Positions 1-10,164 of a stretch of 64,000 nt of DNA are shown here, piece by piece. Position 1 is the stretch's first letter, and each line of letters starts with the position of its first letter. Where the stretch lies: NCBI GenBank assembly GCA_025462885.1, contig JAOAPN010000015.1:62001-126000 (forward strand). Reading direction: 5' to 3'. The notes under the pieces are model-generated. The model searched no databases and had not been told where the DNA came from. It worked only from the letters and a program-made list of their open reading frames with translations. The position numbers were made by a program, and so were the translations under genes. The DNA is from Acidobacteriaceae bacterium. Lineage in GTDB: Bacteria > Acidobacteriota > Terriglobia > Terriglobales > Acidobacteriaceae.

Positions 1-1
1 G

Positions 2-3000
2 CGCCCAGGGTTTGCTCGCTACAGCCGAAAAGAGATAACCCTCTCAACGGACCAGGTGCTAGGCGTGGACATAAGCCTGCCCTCCGGATCGGTCGACCAA
101 ACGGTAACGGTGAGCAGCGGCGCGCCGGAACTGGAGACGAGAACGTCTTCCATCGGTCAGACCATCGAAGCGAAGAGTGTCTCGGAGTTGCCCCTCGGCA
201 ACCGAACGTCAATGAATATTGTTGCCCTGACCGGCGGCGCAGTTTTCATCGATTCGGCGAACTACAGCTTGTCGGGAGGGCGAACGAAGAGCTCCATGAC
301 CTGGCTCGATGGAGGCTCAGGTCAGAACATTCGCATCGGTATCGGAACGGCTGAGGTCAGCCCCCCAGTCGATACCGTGCAGGAGATTGGGGTGATCAGC
401 AATAACTATGGCGCGGAGTTCGGTGGCTCGGCGGGTGGAATCGTAATTCAGACAACGAAGTCCGGCACGAATCGCTTCCACGGTTCGGCCTACGAATTCC
501 TCCGCAACGATGCCATGGATGCTCCGGGCTACTTCGCGGGAACCACGACAACCGGAGCGAAAAACAAACCCGAACTACGTTACAACATCTATGGTGGAAC
601 CATTGGTGGACCGATCCGCCACGATCGCACATTCTTCTTCTTCGGGTTTGAAGGTGGCCACCAGCGTACTGGCTCTACCGTGACGTTGACTGTACCCTCC
701 GCGCTGCAACGTGCCGGAGACTTTTCGCAGACCTATACGGCTGCTGGCAAGCTAATTCCTATCTACGATCCTTCGACAACAAGGACCGTCAACGGCGTGA
801 CCGTGCGCACACCATTCGCGGACAATCGTATTGGAAAGATCGACCCCGTCGCTGCGGCCTTGATGCAGTACTATCCTCTACCCAACCGGACGCCCGACAA
901 CCTTGCAGGTGCGAACAACTTCCGCGCTAACGATGTAAGCGGCAACAATACCCAGTTCTACTTAGCGCGCATAGATCATGTGCTGAGTCAGAGGGATCGG
1001 CTTGCGCTCCGATACATTCACTCGGACGGAGTCACGGTCAATAACTCCGTGTATCCACTGCGCGCAGCAGACCCGACCTTAAATAGCACCTCGACCGACG
1101 ATATCGGGTATGCCCAGTGGGCTCATACCTTGTCTCCTACGGTCGTGAACGATTTGCGCTTTCTTTATGACGTGCGTGTCTACCATCAATACTCCAATGG
1201 AGTAGGGAACTATCCGTCTTCCCTGGGACTTGCCGGTGTTTCATCGAATGCGTTCCCCTATTTTGCTCCCGCAGGTTTTTCACCGCTGGGCAGTAGTTCG
1301 CAGGAGCGTCAGCAGTATCCGGTTACGGTCTATCAACTCGTAGACAATCTGTCTCAGAGTCTAGGCCGTCATACCCTGAAGTATGGCGTCGAGGTGCGGC
1401 GCTCCATGGATCATGAAGTGAGCCTGTCAACCGCGTCGGGATCGTTCACCTTCGCAACACAGCCCACTGGACTACCGGGAAACACCAGCACGGGGAATGG
1501 GCTGGCATCCCTGCTGGTTGGATTTCCTACAGCTTTCGGAGCCGCACAGACTGAGCCGGTTACACGCGTGAGTTGGTACCTTGCCGGGTTTCTGCAGGAC
1601 GACTGGAGTGTAACACCGCGTCTCACGCTGAATCTTGGCGTCCGCTGGGAGACAGACACTCCCATCAAAGATGAGAACAATCGAATGAACAGCTTCGACG
1701 CCACGGCCATCAATCCTGTGTCCGGTACGCCGGGCGTCGTGAAGTTCCTCGGAGTCAATGGCTATCGCACTACTCCCTATAACGGCGACTACAACAACTT
1801 CGCGCCACGTTTCGGATTCTCCTATCAACCCTTCGGTTTGGGCAGCACGGTGGTGCGTGGCGGAGCGGGTATCTTCTTCGCGCACCCGTTCGATTCCGGC
1901 CAGCCGAATGCCGCAGCCTTGGGGTACAGCCTTTCGGCATCACTTTCCACGCCGGACAATGGCATTACAGCACCCTTCTATCTGGCGAATGGGGTGCCCA
2001 ATGTTTCCAATGCAGGTGCTCCTCTGAACGACAGTTATGGAGCGGTCCCCGTTGGATCTGCAGCTACCACCGCTGTCAGCTATTTCGATCCAAAGAAGCG
2101 AACGGGGTACACGACACAGTTCAACCTGGATGTAGAGCAGCGTCTGCCCGGGCAATTCGTTCTTGAGGTTTCTGGACTGGGTAGCGTCGCCCATAAGCTT
2201 GCCGGCGCAACGCAGCAGATCAATCAGATCAACCCTTCTATCTTGAGTGCAGCCCATAGCTCTCAGAAGGACAGGCCATTTCCGCAATTCGGCAATGTCT
2301 CGGTCGTTGTGCCGACCAACAGCGATTCGAACTATTTCGCCGCGATGACCCGGATCAGTCAACGTTTTAGCAATGGCTTCAACCTCAATGCGACCTATAC
2401 ATTCGCGAAGTTCCTGAATAACTCGTTTGAAGGTGGCTCATCGTTTGGAGCGGACGGAGGTGCTTACTCCAATTACTACGATCGTGCGTCCGACTACGGT
2501 CCATCATCGAATGATATCCGGCATCAGTTCGTCTTCTCGAGTGTCTACGAATTACCCTTTGGGCCGAGGCGCGCCTTCCTGAGCCATGGTATTGCTGCTT
2601 ATGTTGTAGGCGGGTGGACCATCGGCAATGTCACGCGCATCTACTCCGGTGCGCCATTTACAGTAACGACAAATACCAACAATACCAATGCGTTTTCTTC
2701 TGGCTTGCAGCGCGCGAATATCATTGGTGATCCCTATCTCCCCGCAAGCCAACGTGGCGCTGGTCAGCAGTGGTTGAACGGCGCGGCCTTTGCGCAGCCG
2801 GCCAACTACTCCTTCGGGACGCAGAGGCGGAATAGCCTGCGCGGTCCAGGCTTCGGTACGCTCGACTTCTCGTTGATACGTGCAGTCAGCTTCGGGGAAG
2901 GGCGGTATCTGCAACTACGTGGCGAAGTCTTCAATGCGCTGAACCACACCAACCTGACCACGCCGTCGGCGGCCTACGGCAGTTCAACATTTGGCACCAT

Positions 3001-3055
3001 TACATCGGCCTATGCAGCCCGACAACTGCAGGTCGGCGCTCGGATTGTGTTCTAG
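2..3055 (+). CDS. TonB-dependent receptor, Oar-like, 5' end cut by window edge
   Basis: Outer-membrane beta-barrel receptor of the type that imports large substrates with TonB energy. The reading frame is open to the first bases of the window (codons from position 2 read RPGFARYSRKE...), so the GTG at 56 is not the true start and the signal peptide and carboxypeptidase-like N-terminal domain lie upstream. What is present is the end of that domain, a plug region with the NNYGAEFGGSAGG and KSGTNRFHGSAYEF motifs typical of this group, and a barrel ending in VGARIVF with a C-terminal aromatic residue. About 1017 codons are visible. The substrate cannot be told from sequence. It converges on a gamma-glutamyltransferase gene, with a hairpin between them. 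Confidence 0.93.
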   Translation, partial: RPGFARYSRKEITLSTDQVLGVDISLPSGSVDQTVTVSSGAPELETRTSSIGQTIEAKSVSELPLGNRTSMNIVALTGGAVFIDSANYSLSGGRTKSSMTWLDGGSGQNIRIGIGTAEVSPPVDTVQEIGVISNNYGAEFGGSAGGIVIQTTKSGTNRFHGSAYEFLRNDAMDAPGYFAGTTTTGAKNKPELRYNIYGGTIGGPIRHDRTFFFFGFEGGHQRTGSTVTLTVPSALQRAGDFSQTYTAAGKLIPIYDPSTTRTVNGVTVRTPFADNRIGKIDPVAAALMQYYPLPNRTPDNLAGANNFRANDVSGNNTQFYLARIDHVLSQRDRLALRYIHSDGVTVNNSVYPLRAADPTLNSTSTDDIGYAQWAHTLSPTVVNDLRFLYDVRVYHQYSNGVGNYPSSLGLAGVSSNAFPYFAPAGFSPLGSSSQERQQYPVTVYQLVDNLSQSLGRHTLKYGVEVRRSMDHEVSLSTASGSFTFATQPTGLPGNTSTGNGLASLLVGFPTAFGAAQTEPVTRVSWYLAGFLQDDWSVTPRLTLNLGVRWETDTPIKDENNRMNSFDATAINPVSGTPGVVKFLGVNGYRTTPYNGDYNNFAPRFGFSYQPFGLGSTVVRGGAGIFFAHPFDSGQPNAAALGYSLSASLSTPDNGITAPFYLANGVPNVSNAGAPLNDSYGAVPVGSAATTAVSYFDPKKRTGYTTQFNLDVEQRLPGQFVLEVSGLGSVAHKLAGATQQINQINPSILSAAHSSQKDRPFPQFGNVSVVVPTNSDSNYFAAMTRISQRFSNGFNLNATYTFAKFLNNSFEGGSSFGADGGAYSNYYDRASDYGPSSNDIRHQFVFSSVYELPFGPRRAFLSHGIAAYVVGGWTIGNVTRIYSGAPFTVTTNTNNTNAFSSGLQRANIIGDPYLPASQRGAGQQWLNGAAFAQPANYSFGTQRRNSLRGPGFGTLDFSLIRAVSFGEGRYLQLRGEVFNALNHTNLTTPSAAYGSSTFGTITSAYAARQLQVGARIVF

Positions 3056-3120
3056 CAACGGCTACCAGGCATCACTTGCCGACAGAGAGATGCGTACCAG
3101 AAGCTGTGCCGAAGGTAGTC

Positions 3121-3147
3121 AAGAAATATTCGATCGAATTATTTCTT
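3121..3147. repeat. AT-rich near-perfect palindrome
   Basis: The stretch AAGAAATA-TTCGATCGAA-T-TATTTCTT is almost its own reverse complement: a TTCGATCGAA core flanked by AAGAAATA and TATTTCTT with one offset base. It sits just after the receptor gene and directly before a second, GC-richer hairpin. On the minus strand it would follow that hairpin. It may be part of a two-way termination region or a protein-binding site. Confidence 0.45.
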
Positions 3148-3153
3148 TACATG

Positions 3154-3198
3154 CTGACGAGCAGGGACAAGAACCAAGTTTTCGTCCCTGCTCATCAG
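3154..3198. terminator. Hairpin between convergent genes, probable terminator
   Basis: GAGCAGGGAC (3159-3168) pairs perfectly with GTCCCTGCTC (3184-3193). The stem extends by CTGA/TCAG after one mismatch, around a 15-base loop. It lies between a plus-strand receptor gene and a minus-strand gene, where a bidirectional terminator is expected. On the plus strand a short T stretch follows several bases later rather than immediately, so intrinsic termination is likely but not textbook. Confidence 0.55.
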
Positions 3199-3298
3199 TG
3201 CTTCATTTTTGGTCGCGCTTATATAACGAACGTGACACTTAACAAGCACTCAATTCCAGAAAAATCACGCAGAAAGTCATCAGTTCAGACAGACCGAT

Positions 3299-5146
3299 CT
3301 ACCAACCCACGGCGTATCCGGTCCTTCGTGGATCAGCGCCTGCCGTCATCGTTCCTGTCTCCAGGTCGACGACTACAGCCTGCATTCCACCTACGGCGGC
3401 CGTAAAGGCTCCGCCATTCTTCAAGGTGTAGCCCATTTTTTTAAGCGCCTCCATCGTCGCTGGAGGAACTCGATTTTCAATGGTGATCGAGATTTCAGCT
3501 CCAGACTTGTAGAAGTTTGGCTTGGCATCAACCGCGAAGCGCGGATTTTCCACTGCCTGCTGTACAGGAAGCTTGAAGTCGATCAGGTTGACCAGCATCT
3601 CGAACTCGGTCTGGCCGATCGTCTCGCCACCTGGCGTGCCGTACACTATCGCTACCTTGCCGCCCTTCATCACAATCACAGGTGCGTTGTTCAGCAGGGG
3701 ACGCTGACCGGCTTTCACGTAGTTCACATTGTCCGGATAGGGAGAGGTCGATCCGAGTCGCATGCCGTTGTTCAAGAGTAGGCCTGTGTTGCCAACGACC
3801 ACTCCATTGCCAAAACCACCTCCGATCGTCGGGGTGCAGGCGACCGCATTGCCAAATGGATCGATGATCGAGAAGCTGGTCGTATCGCGCTCAATCTCGT
3901 AATCATCATTGAAAGCCGGTCCCTTCGGACGTTCCAGCTTCGCCTGCGCCGTTGCTGTGCCCTGTGGAAGCTCACCCCATGACGGATAGTCGATTGCTTT
4001 GTTCAGGTCGATCAACTTGCCGCGCTGCATCGCGAATTCCTTCGAGAGAAGCTGGTCCGTGGGAACCTTCAAGGTGCGCTTGTCGCCAACGTAATGGTAG
4101 ATGTCTGACTTGGAAATCTTGATCGCTTCCATCTCCAGATGAAGCGCTTCCGGACTTTGATTTCCCATCTTGGCGAGGTCGTAAGGCTCGACCAGATTCA
4201 ACGCCATTTCCAGTTCAAATCCGCCGCGCGTCGAGGAAGGATTGCTGTAAACGTCATATCCGCGATAGGTGATATGGAGCGGCTCATCCCACTCCGCCTT
4301 CACTGCGGCCATATCGGCCTTGGTGATCAAGCCACCATGCTCCTTGAAGAAACGGTCAAACTCATCGGCGATATCGCCCTTGTAAAAGCGGTCGTACGCT
4401 GCCTGAATTGCGAGCGAACGCGATTTCCCCTTCTTCAGTGCAAGCTGTTCTGCTTCGACGAGCTTCTTGAGGGTTGCAGCGAGTTCGGGATTCTTGAACG
4501 TATCTCCGGCCTTTGGTGCCTTGCCATCGGGGAAGAAAAGTTTCGATGTCGTCGGAAACTCTGAGAGACGTTTCTGCCCGTTTGTAAGCGCAAGAGCGAG
4601 TGTCCGATCCATCGGGTACCCGTGCTCGGCATAGTCGATTGCTGGAGCGAGAACCTCTTTCAAGCTCATCGTTCCAAACCGCTGAAACTGTACCAAATAG
4701 CCAGCAATATTGCCTGGAGGAAGGCCAGCCTTCATGCCCCAATCCAATGCCTCCGGAGTGATTTCAGAGACCTTCAGTGCCAGCGGTGCTGCTCCCGCCA
4801 TAGCGAGCGAAAGCACCTTGCCGGACTTCTTGTCATACACCGTCATAAAGCCGTTCCCGGCGATAGAGTTCATCTGCGGTTCCATCATGTTCAACGTTGT
4901 GCCCACAGCGATCGCTGCATCGAAGGCGTTTCCACCCTTCAGGAGCATCTGCAGCCCAGCCATGGCAGCCAATGGATGGCCGGCCGTAACGATGCCGTGG
5001 ATGGCTGGAACATTGGGCCGATAGGCCGGCAGGGCACGCCCGCGGCCCGAGCCACCATCAGGATCCTGTGCCGATACGGGGGCGACTGAGGTAAGAAAAA
5101 GGCTTGCGATACCGAGAGAAAAGACAGCATACGTTGAACGCTTCAT
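3299..5146 (-). CDS. Gamma-glutamyltransferase family protein, secreted, altered pocket
   Basis: N-terminal-nucleophile hydrolase of the gamma-glutamyltranspeptidase family (615 aa, usual full length), with a signal peptide ending near PVSAQ. The self-cleavage site is recognisable at residues 421-426 (DTTSFS), with Thr422 as the expected new N-terminal nucleophile of the small subunit, followed by GNAVACTPTIGGGFGNG. Several residues that hold the gamma-glutamyl group in E. coli Ggt are not conserved: TTH is TTS, the DDF after LLNN is absent, and PLSSM is PLLNNAP. The PGG oxyanion-hole glycines remain (TPGGETIGQ). The autocatalytic fold is therefore kept, but the substrate may differ from glutathione. 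AGAGGAT lies a suitable distance before the ATG. Confidence 0.88.
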   Translation of the reverse strand: MKRSTYAVFSLGIASLFLTSVAPVSAQDPDGGSGRGRALPAYRPNVPAIHGIVTAGHPLAAMAGLQMLLKGGNAFDAAIAVGTTLNMMEPQMNSIAGNGFMTVYDKKSGKVLSLAMAGAAPLALKVSEITPEALDWGMKAGLPPGNIAGYLVQFQRFGTMSLKEVLAPAIDYAEHGYPMDRTLALALTNGQKRLSEFPTTSKLFFPDGKAPKAGDTFKNPELAATLKKLVEAEQLALKKGKSRSLAIQAAYDRFYKGDIADEFDRFFKEHGGLITKADMAAVKAEWDEPLHITYRGYDVYSNPSSTRGGFELEMALNLVEPYDLAKMGNQSPEALHLEMEAIKISKSDIYHYVGDKRTLKVPTDQLLSKEFAMQRGKLIDLNKAIDYPSWGELPQGTATAQAKLERPKGPAFNDDYEIERDTTSFSIIDPFGNAVACTPTIGGGFGNGVVVGNTGLLLNNGMRLGSTSPYPDNVNYVKAGQRPLLNNAPVIVMKGGKVAIVYGTPGGETIGQTEFEMLVNLIDFKLPVQQAVENPRFAVDAKPNFYKSGAEISITIENRVPPATMEALKKMGYTLKNGGAFTAAVGGMQAVVVDLETGTMTAGADPRRTGYAVGW

Positions 5147-5250
5147 AGTAGCGAGATCCTCTAAAGATGGGTTGAAGAATGCGAATGCCTTAGGTCAGAT
5201 CAGGTTAACCCGGACCCGAGTTGTTGCGTGAACAAAAGATCACGAGAAAG

Positions 5251-7110
5251 TTACTTCACTCCGAAAGCAAGTAGGACGTTGCCCCGAAGTGGTCCACCGA
5301 AAAGGTCGGAGTACCCGGAAGGAACGAAGACCATCCCGTTCGCTACAACTGGTCCCGCGGCGCCTCCAAAACCGCCGCCCTTGGCTTCGACCCCGTTCAC
5401 GGTAGTGAAGGCACGGTTCGTGTCGAACTCCCAGAGCGAATGTCCGTCTTTGGTCGAGTACGCATACATCATGCCCATATTCGAACCAGAGAAGACAACC
5501 CCGGGAATCACTGTTGCCGGCGCGGAGCTTCCCATTGGCGGGGAAGCCCTCCACGCAAGTTCTCCCGAGTCCAGCTTCAGTGCGGCAAGTCCAGAACCTT
5601 TGCCTCCGCGCGTCAATGGAAAGTAAGCCATGTCATTGTCTGCGGCGGATCCCCACTGCATGCCTCCGCCTCCGCTGTCGATTCCTAGTCCAACCAGACG
5701 CGTCCACACTACAGCGCCCTGCTTGTCGGGGTCCAGGGCCCAAGCGTTGCCATCCTTTTGCCCGACTACAATCAAAGAGCGGCCATCGGGCAACGTTCTA
5801 AGCATCGGGGCGTTACCGAAGTCCACATCCGGCCCAAGATGATCAGGGCATGTCTCGGATCGGTTCGTCGTAGGAACGTTAGGTCGATACTTCCCAGGGC
5901 AGTCGCGCACATAGGCATCGTTCGCCCGTACTTGGTTCACCCAGAGGCGTTTCCCCGATCGCATGTCGAAGGCCATGATCGCGTCTGTTGTATCGGCTGC
6001 CGGCTCCGTGTAGCCGTTGCCAGTGGCAACATAGATAGCGTGCCGCTTCAGGTCGAGGGTAGGGGACGACCATAGTCCCGCTCCTGCTGGAGCCCAGAGT
6101 TGCGTGCCTATCGATGTCTTCTTGGTAGGTTGAGCTTCGTCGGTGATCGTGTAAGACTTCCAGATCAGTTTTCCGCTGCTCGCGTTGTAGACCGCGACAG
6201 CGCCGCGAAAAGTGCAGCACGCATAATTCGGATTGCCTCCGCCGGACTCCTCCAGGGAAGAGATCGCGACATAGAGCAGACCATTCTCCAGCACCGGAGT
6301 TCCAGTAATCCGCGCGAAAGGATGGGTGTCGGCCCGCAGTGTCCAGGCGAGTGCGCCAGTCTGGGCGTGGATTGCGTAGAGATTGCCCTTGATGTCCCCG
6401 AAGTAAATAAGCTGTTTTGCCTGCGTTCCCTTGCTTGTCCCGAGGACGATTGCAGTGCGAACACCGGCATTCGCTTTGAAAGACCAATAAACGCATCCGC
6501 TATCCGCTGCCAGAGAATAGACAAAACCAGTATCGGAGCCGACAAAGACTTTGCCGCCAGCCACCGTAGGCTGTCCGTAGGCTGAGTTTCCTTCGGGAAA
6601 GCCAAAGGCCCATTTCAGCTTCAGACCTGAAACTTGATCCGCCGAGATTCCCGGGTTCGGTTGAAATCGTGAATTGGTGGGATCGAAGCCCCAGCCATTC
6701 CACGCCTCTGCATCAGCCGCCTTACTGAGTGAGGGAACAGTGCTGCAATGTCCTTTCATGTTTGAAGCATCGCCCTCTTTCAGCGAACCCAGCGGACGAC
6801 CTCCGACATAAACCGAAATCACGCTCTTCTGGAGATCGGTCAAACCCTCGGCGTATTGTGCCATGGTGCCCGTAGTCATCGACTTCAAAATATCTTCAGG
6901 ACTGAATCGATTGAGGTGATAGCGATCCAGTGCTCCGCTCTTGCCTGTGTCATGACACGTTCCACACCGTCCAGTGAAAGTGAAGATGCCCATATTCGTT
7001 CCCTGGGCATGACGAAGTTCCTCTTCACCCGCGCCGGCTTTGGTCTGCCCGATCGCTACCTGTCCCAACAGCAGTGCGCCAGCCATGATTCTCAGCGTTA
7101 ATATCTTCAA
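5251..7110 (-). CDS. PQQ-type beta-propeller dehydrogenase with N-terminal cytochrome c domain
   Basis: Periplasmic quinoprotein dehydrogenase that probably oxidises an alcohol or sugar. A signal peptide is followed by a cytochrome c domain with heme motif CGTCH at residues 49-53 and a later MTTGTMAQYA segment that should supply the Met ligand. The rest is a propeller starting at WNGWGFDPTNSRFQ, with repeated W-motif blades (GSDTGFVYSLAADSGCVYW). This order of heme domain then propeller resembles polyvinyl-alcohol dehydrogenases. 619 aa. The apparent start is TTG with GAGGT upstream; an ATG eight codons later is an alternative. It lies between a transpeptidase-like gene and a TonB receptor, all on the minus strand. 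The substrate is unknown. Confidence 0.87.
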   Translation of the reverse strand: MKILTLRIMAGALLLGQVAIGQTKAGAGEEELRHAQGTNMGIFTFTGRCGTCHDTGKSGALDRYHLNRFSPEDILKSMTTGTMAQYAEGLTDLQKSVISVYVGGRPLGSLKEGDASNMKGHCSTVPSLSKAADAEAWNGWGFDPTNSRFQPNPGISADQVSGLKLKWAFGFPEGNSAYGQPTVAGGKVFVGSDTGFVYSLAADSGCVYWSFKANAGVRTAIVLGTSKGTQAKQLIYFGDIKGNLYAIHAQTGALAWTLRADTHPFARITGTPVLENGLLYVAISSLEESGGGNPNYACCTFRGAVAVYNASSGKLIWKSYTITDEAQPTKKTSIGTQLWAPAGAGLWSSPTLDLKRHAIYVATGNGYTEPAADTTDAIMAFDMRSGKRLWVNQVRANDAYVRDCPGKYRPNVPTTNRSETCPDHLGPDVDFGNAPMLRTLPDGRSLIVVGQKDGNAWALDPDKQGAVVWTRLVGLGIDSGGGGMQWGSAADNDMAYFPLTRGGKGSGLAALKLDSGELAWRASPPMGSSAPATVIPGVVFSGSNMGMMYAYSTKDGHSLWEFDTNRAFTTVNGVEAKGGGFGGAAGPVVANGMVFVPSGYSDLFGGPLRGNVLLAFGVK

Positions 7111-7212
7111 TGCGCTTTTACCTCGACCACTTCATAACCAACGAAGACTACGATAAGCGCTCCGGCCAGAAAGACAATCAGGTTAGCCCTTCCGGACCGG
7201 AGCGGCACAGAG

Positions 7213-10164
7213 CTAGTACCGGAAGCGCGCACCCCACTGGAGCTGGCGGGGATCCAGTGCAGCAGTGGGTTGCATGTAGGCAGCCGAGTTCATGGCTGCA
7301 TTCGGAGCGTAGCGAGTGGGGTGATTGCCCAGGTTGAATCCTTCGAAGAATCCTTCGAGGACTAGGTGGTCTCCAAAGTGGAAAGTCTTGGTGATGCGAG
7401 CGTCCCAGGTTAGAGTAGCGTCCGGGAGTAACTGATCCCGGGTGATCTGGGTGGTAGTTTTAGCCAGCGTGCAAGCCGTCGTGGTGAAGTAAAGAAAGCC
7501 GCAAGGGTTGGCGCGGTATGCATTGATGAGGACTAGTTGGCCGTCTATGTCTCCGCGACCGACAAACTGTGGGAGTCCACGCGGGCGATCGCCGGTGACA
7601 GTGGAGTCGCCATCGAGGTCGATGCCGGCATTCGTAGCGACCGGGCTGCCGCTGAGACCGCGGAAGATGGTGCTGATGCGGAAACCTCCGCGGATTTCGC
7701 GAGAGGCCATCGAGATGCTCAGGTTATGTGGCGTGTCGGTAGGGTTGTAAGAGTAGTTCTGAGGGGTGCGCTGTGTTCCGACGTAGGTTGAATAGTAGGT
7801 GACCGCATTGATGATTGAACGGGAGTAAGCGTAGGAAACTACAAGCGTCTCGAGGTACTTAGGACGCGCCCGATATTGCAATTCGAGTGCATCGTAGCGA
7901 GATTGGCCATTATTGAAGACGCTGCCAACAGTAGAGAAGCGGGCGACGGGCCGGGATGCCATATTGGCAGCAGTGACTGTAGTTCCTGCGGGCGCCGTGA
8001 CCACTCCTGTTGCGGGCAGGTTGACATCGTGAGTTCCGATCTCTTTCGCAGAGTGATCGTGAACGAAGGTGAGATTGAGGGATGACTTGGAGTCGATCTG
8101 CCAGCCGATGCCACCGGTAAAGTTCATGGAGTAAGGCAGGCTGAACTTGTTGTCGAGGATATTCGCGGCACGGGCTCCACCAGTGGCTACGTACTGGTCC
8201 AGCGTCCTGCCACCCAGAACGGCGGTGATGTTGGGATAGTTCTTCAAAGCAGTCTGGTCGGTAATGCGAACGGCTGCGCCAAGGGTCTGGGTCTGGTCCT
8301 GGAGACCCCAGTACGGCCGCATGCGGGTGTAGTACATTCCGAAGCCGCCGCGAAGTACGAGCTTGCCCTTCCCGTCAACGTCATAGGCAAAGCCTACGCG
8401 AGGCTGGAGACCGCCTGCCCAGTCGGTTCCGCGGTCTGAACTGACGAAGTTGTTGATCCCGGAAAAGAAAGAGTTGGCGAGCAATCCGTTGTAGAACTTG
8501 TTGTTTCGGAGGTTGGAGTTGAAGTCGTAACGAAAACCAGCATTAATAGTGAGATTTGGAAGAAGCTTGTAATCATCCTGGATGAAACCGGTGTACTGCA
8601 GTTGGCGGTAGAAATATTCGCCCGTGGACTGCATGACGAAAGACTGTGGGTAGGTAGCAGTGTTGTTGATGTCGAACGGAACGTCGGTCGTGAAGTTGAA
8701 CTGTCCGTGTTCGTAGTAGTGAGACTGGTAGGTGCTGTAGATCTTGGCGAGCTCTGCTCCCACTTTGATCTGGTGTTTTGCAGTGGAGAAGAACACAGTG
8801 TCGGAGATAGTGTGATTGGTCCGTGGAAAATATTGCGGCAAGGTTGGGTTCTGTCCAAAAGAGTAGCTGGGTCGTACGACTTCGATGTCGAAGTTAGCCG
8901 GCGTTGAAAAGAGATTGTGGCTCAGGTAAGCGTAGCGAGCGGTATTTACGAGCCTGGGTGAGAGCACGTAGTTGTCCTCAAAGACGAGACTGTGCGCGAT
9001 GCTGTTATCCGTCGTGCTGGTGGCCGAATTGGTGGGCCCGCCGTTCGGAAGAAACTGGTGATCGTAAGCGTATCGGCCATAAGCGCGATGGTTCTCATTG
9101 AAGGTATGGTCGAGCTTTACGTCGGCGATGTTTTCCCACTGAGTCCACGGATAGCTGCCGTTCTGCTGGCCGGAAAATGGATTGCTGGTAGGCAGGGCAG
9201 TGATCTGGGCGGAGTTGATTCGAAGATATTCGAAGCTTCCGAAGATGTGGGTCTGGGATAGCTTGGGTACGGGGCCACCGGCTGTCGCTCCGGTACGGAG
9301 CAGGCTATAAGGAGGCTTTACCGTAACCAGCGCAGGCGTGGCATTAATAGCCTTGTTGCGTCCGAAATAGTAGGCTGTTCCGTGGTATTTGTCGCCACCG
9401 GCCAGGGTCACGACGTTGACCACAGCATTGAGAGCGTGACCGTACTGGGCGTCGAACTGATGGCTGTAGAGTTTAAACTCTTGGATGGCGTCCTGGGAGA
9501 TGTTGATGATCGGAGTGCCCCACGTGGAGTCATCCAGTGGAGTGCCGTCGATGATTGTGGTGTAGCCGTTGCGTTGGTCGGCCACGCCCCCAAACTTCGA
9601 GATGGCGAACTTTGTATTGACACTCATCGCGCCGATAGGTGCGACGCCGGGCATAGTCTGCGCAATGGCAAGGAAACTCCGGTTGAGAACGGGAAGCGCA
9701 GCAAGCTGGCGGCTATCAATTACAGCGGAGGGCTGAGATTTCGTGGTTTCGACGAGGGCATCGGCCCCACCGGCCTCGACGGATATGACCTCCGACGTGC
9801 CGGCTGTCCCGAGGTCGACGTCCGTCGTAAGTTCGGATCCTACGATCAGTTCGACAGTCTTCTTAGTGGTTCCGAAACCGCTGGCCTGGGCGACGATCGA
9901 GTACTTCGCGGGGGGAAGGTTGACCGCACGGTACTCGCCAGCAGCCCCTGTGGTCATGCGGTGCAGCCCTCCGTTTGAAAGATTGGTAATCACAACACTC
10001 GCCCCCGGAATCGCCGCCCCAGACGTGTCCTTCACGACGCCAGAGAGATTGGCTCCTACCTGCGCGTGAGCGAACGAGCCAAAGAAAAGCGTGATGACAA
10101 AGAGTCCGACGACGAGAAGAAATCGCCTTCCGTGGACCTTTAGGAAGAGAGACGACTGCAGCAT
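7213..10164 (-). CDS. TonB-dependent receptor, Oar-like
   Basis: Outer-membrane receptor of 983 aa from the chosen start. The frame is open 30 codons further up, but an AGGAGG (10169-10174) four bases before the ATG at 10164 and the following signal peptide (RRFLLVVGLFVITLFFGSFAHAQ) fix the start here. Next come a carboxypeptidase-regulatory-like domain (LSGVVKDTSGAAIPGASVVI), a plug, and a barrel ending QWGARFRY. The stretch DAQYGHALNAVVNVVTLAGG is the usual plug-to-barrel motif. It lies upstream of the cytochrome c-PQQ enzyme on the same strand, so uptake and periplasmic oxidation of a related compound is a reasonable inference. The ligand is not identifiable. Confidence 0.93.
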   Translation of the reverse strand: MLQSSLFLKVHGRRFLLVVGLFVITLFFGSFAHAQVGANLSGVVKDTSGAAIPGASVVITNLSNGGLHRMTTGAAGEYRAVNLPPAKYSIVAQASGFGTTKKTVELIVGSELTTDVDLGTAGTSEVISVEAGGADALVETTKSQPSAVIDSRQLAALPVLNRSFLAIAQTMPGVAPIGAMSVNTKFAISKFGGVADQRNGYTTIIDGTPLDDSTWGTPIINISQDAIQEFKLYSHQFDAQYGHALNAVVNVVTLAGGDKYHGTAYYFGRNKAINATPALVTVKPPYSLLRTGATAGGPVPKLSQTHIFGSFEYLRINSAQITALPTSNPFSGQQNGSYPWTQWENIADVKLDHTFNENHRAYGRYAYDHQFLPNGGPTNSATSTTDNSIAHSLVFEDNYVLSPRLVNTARYAYLSHNLFSTPANFDIEVVRPSYSFGQNPTLPQYFPRTNHTISDTVFFSTAKHQIKVGAELAKIYSTYQSHYYEHGQFNFTTDVPFDINNTATYPQSFVMQSTGEYFYRQLQYTGFIQDDYKLLPNLTINAGFRYDFNSNLRNNKFYNGLLANSFFSGINNFVSSDRGTDWAGGLQPRVGFAYDVDGKGKLVLRGGFGMYYTRMRPYWGLQDQTQTLGAAVRITDQTALKNYPNITAVLGGRTLDQYVATGGARAANILDNKFSLPYSMNFTGGIGWQIDSKSSLNLTFVHDHSAKEIGTHDVNLPATGVVTAPAGTTVTAANMASRPVARFSTVGSVFNNGQSRYDALELQYRARPKYLETLVVSYAYSRSIINAVTYYSTYVGTQRTPQNYSYNPTDTPHNLSISMASREIRGGFRISTIFRGLSGSPVATNAGIDLDGDSTVTGDRPRGLPQFVGRGDIDGQLVLINAYRANPCGFLYFTTTACTLAKTTTQITRDQLLPDATLTWDARITKTFHFGDHLVLEGFFEGFNLGNHPTRYAPNAAMNSAAYMQPTAALDPRQLQWGARFRY

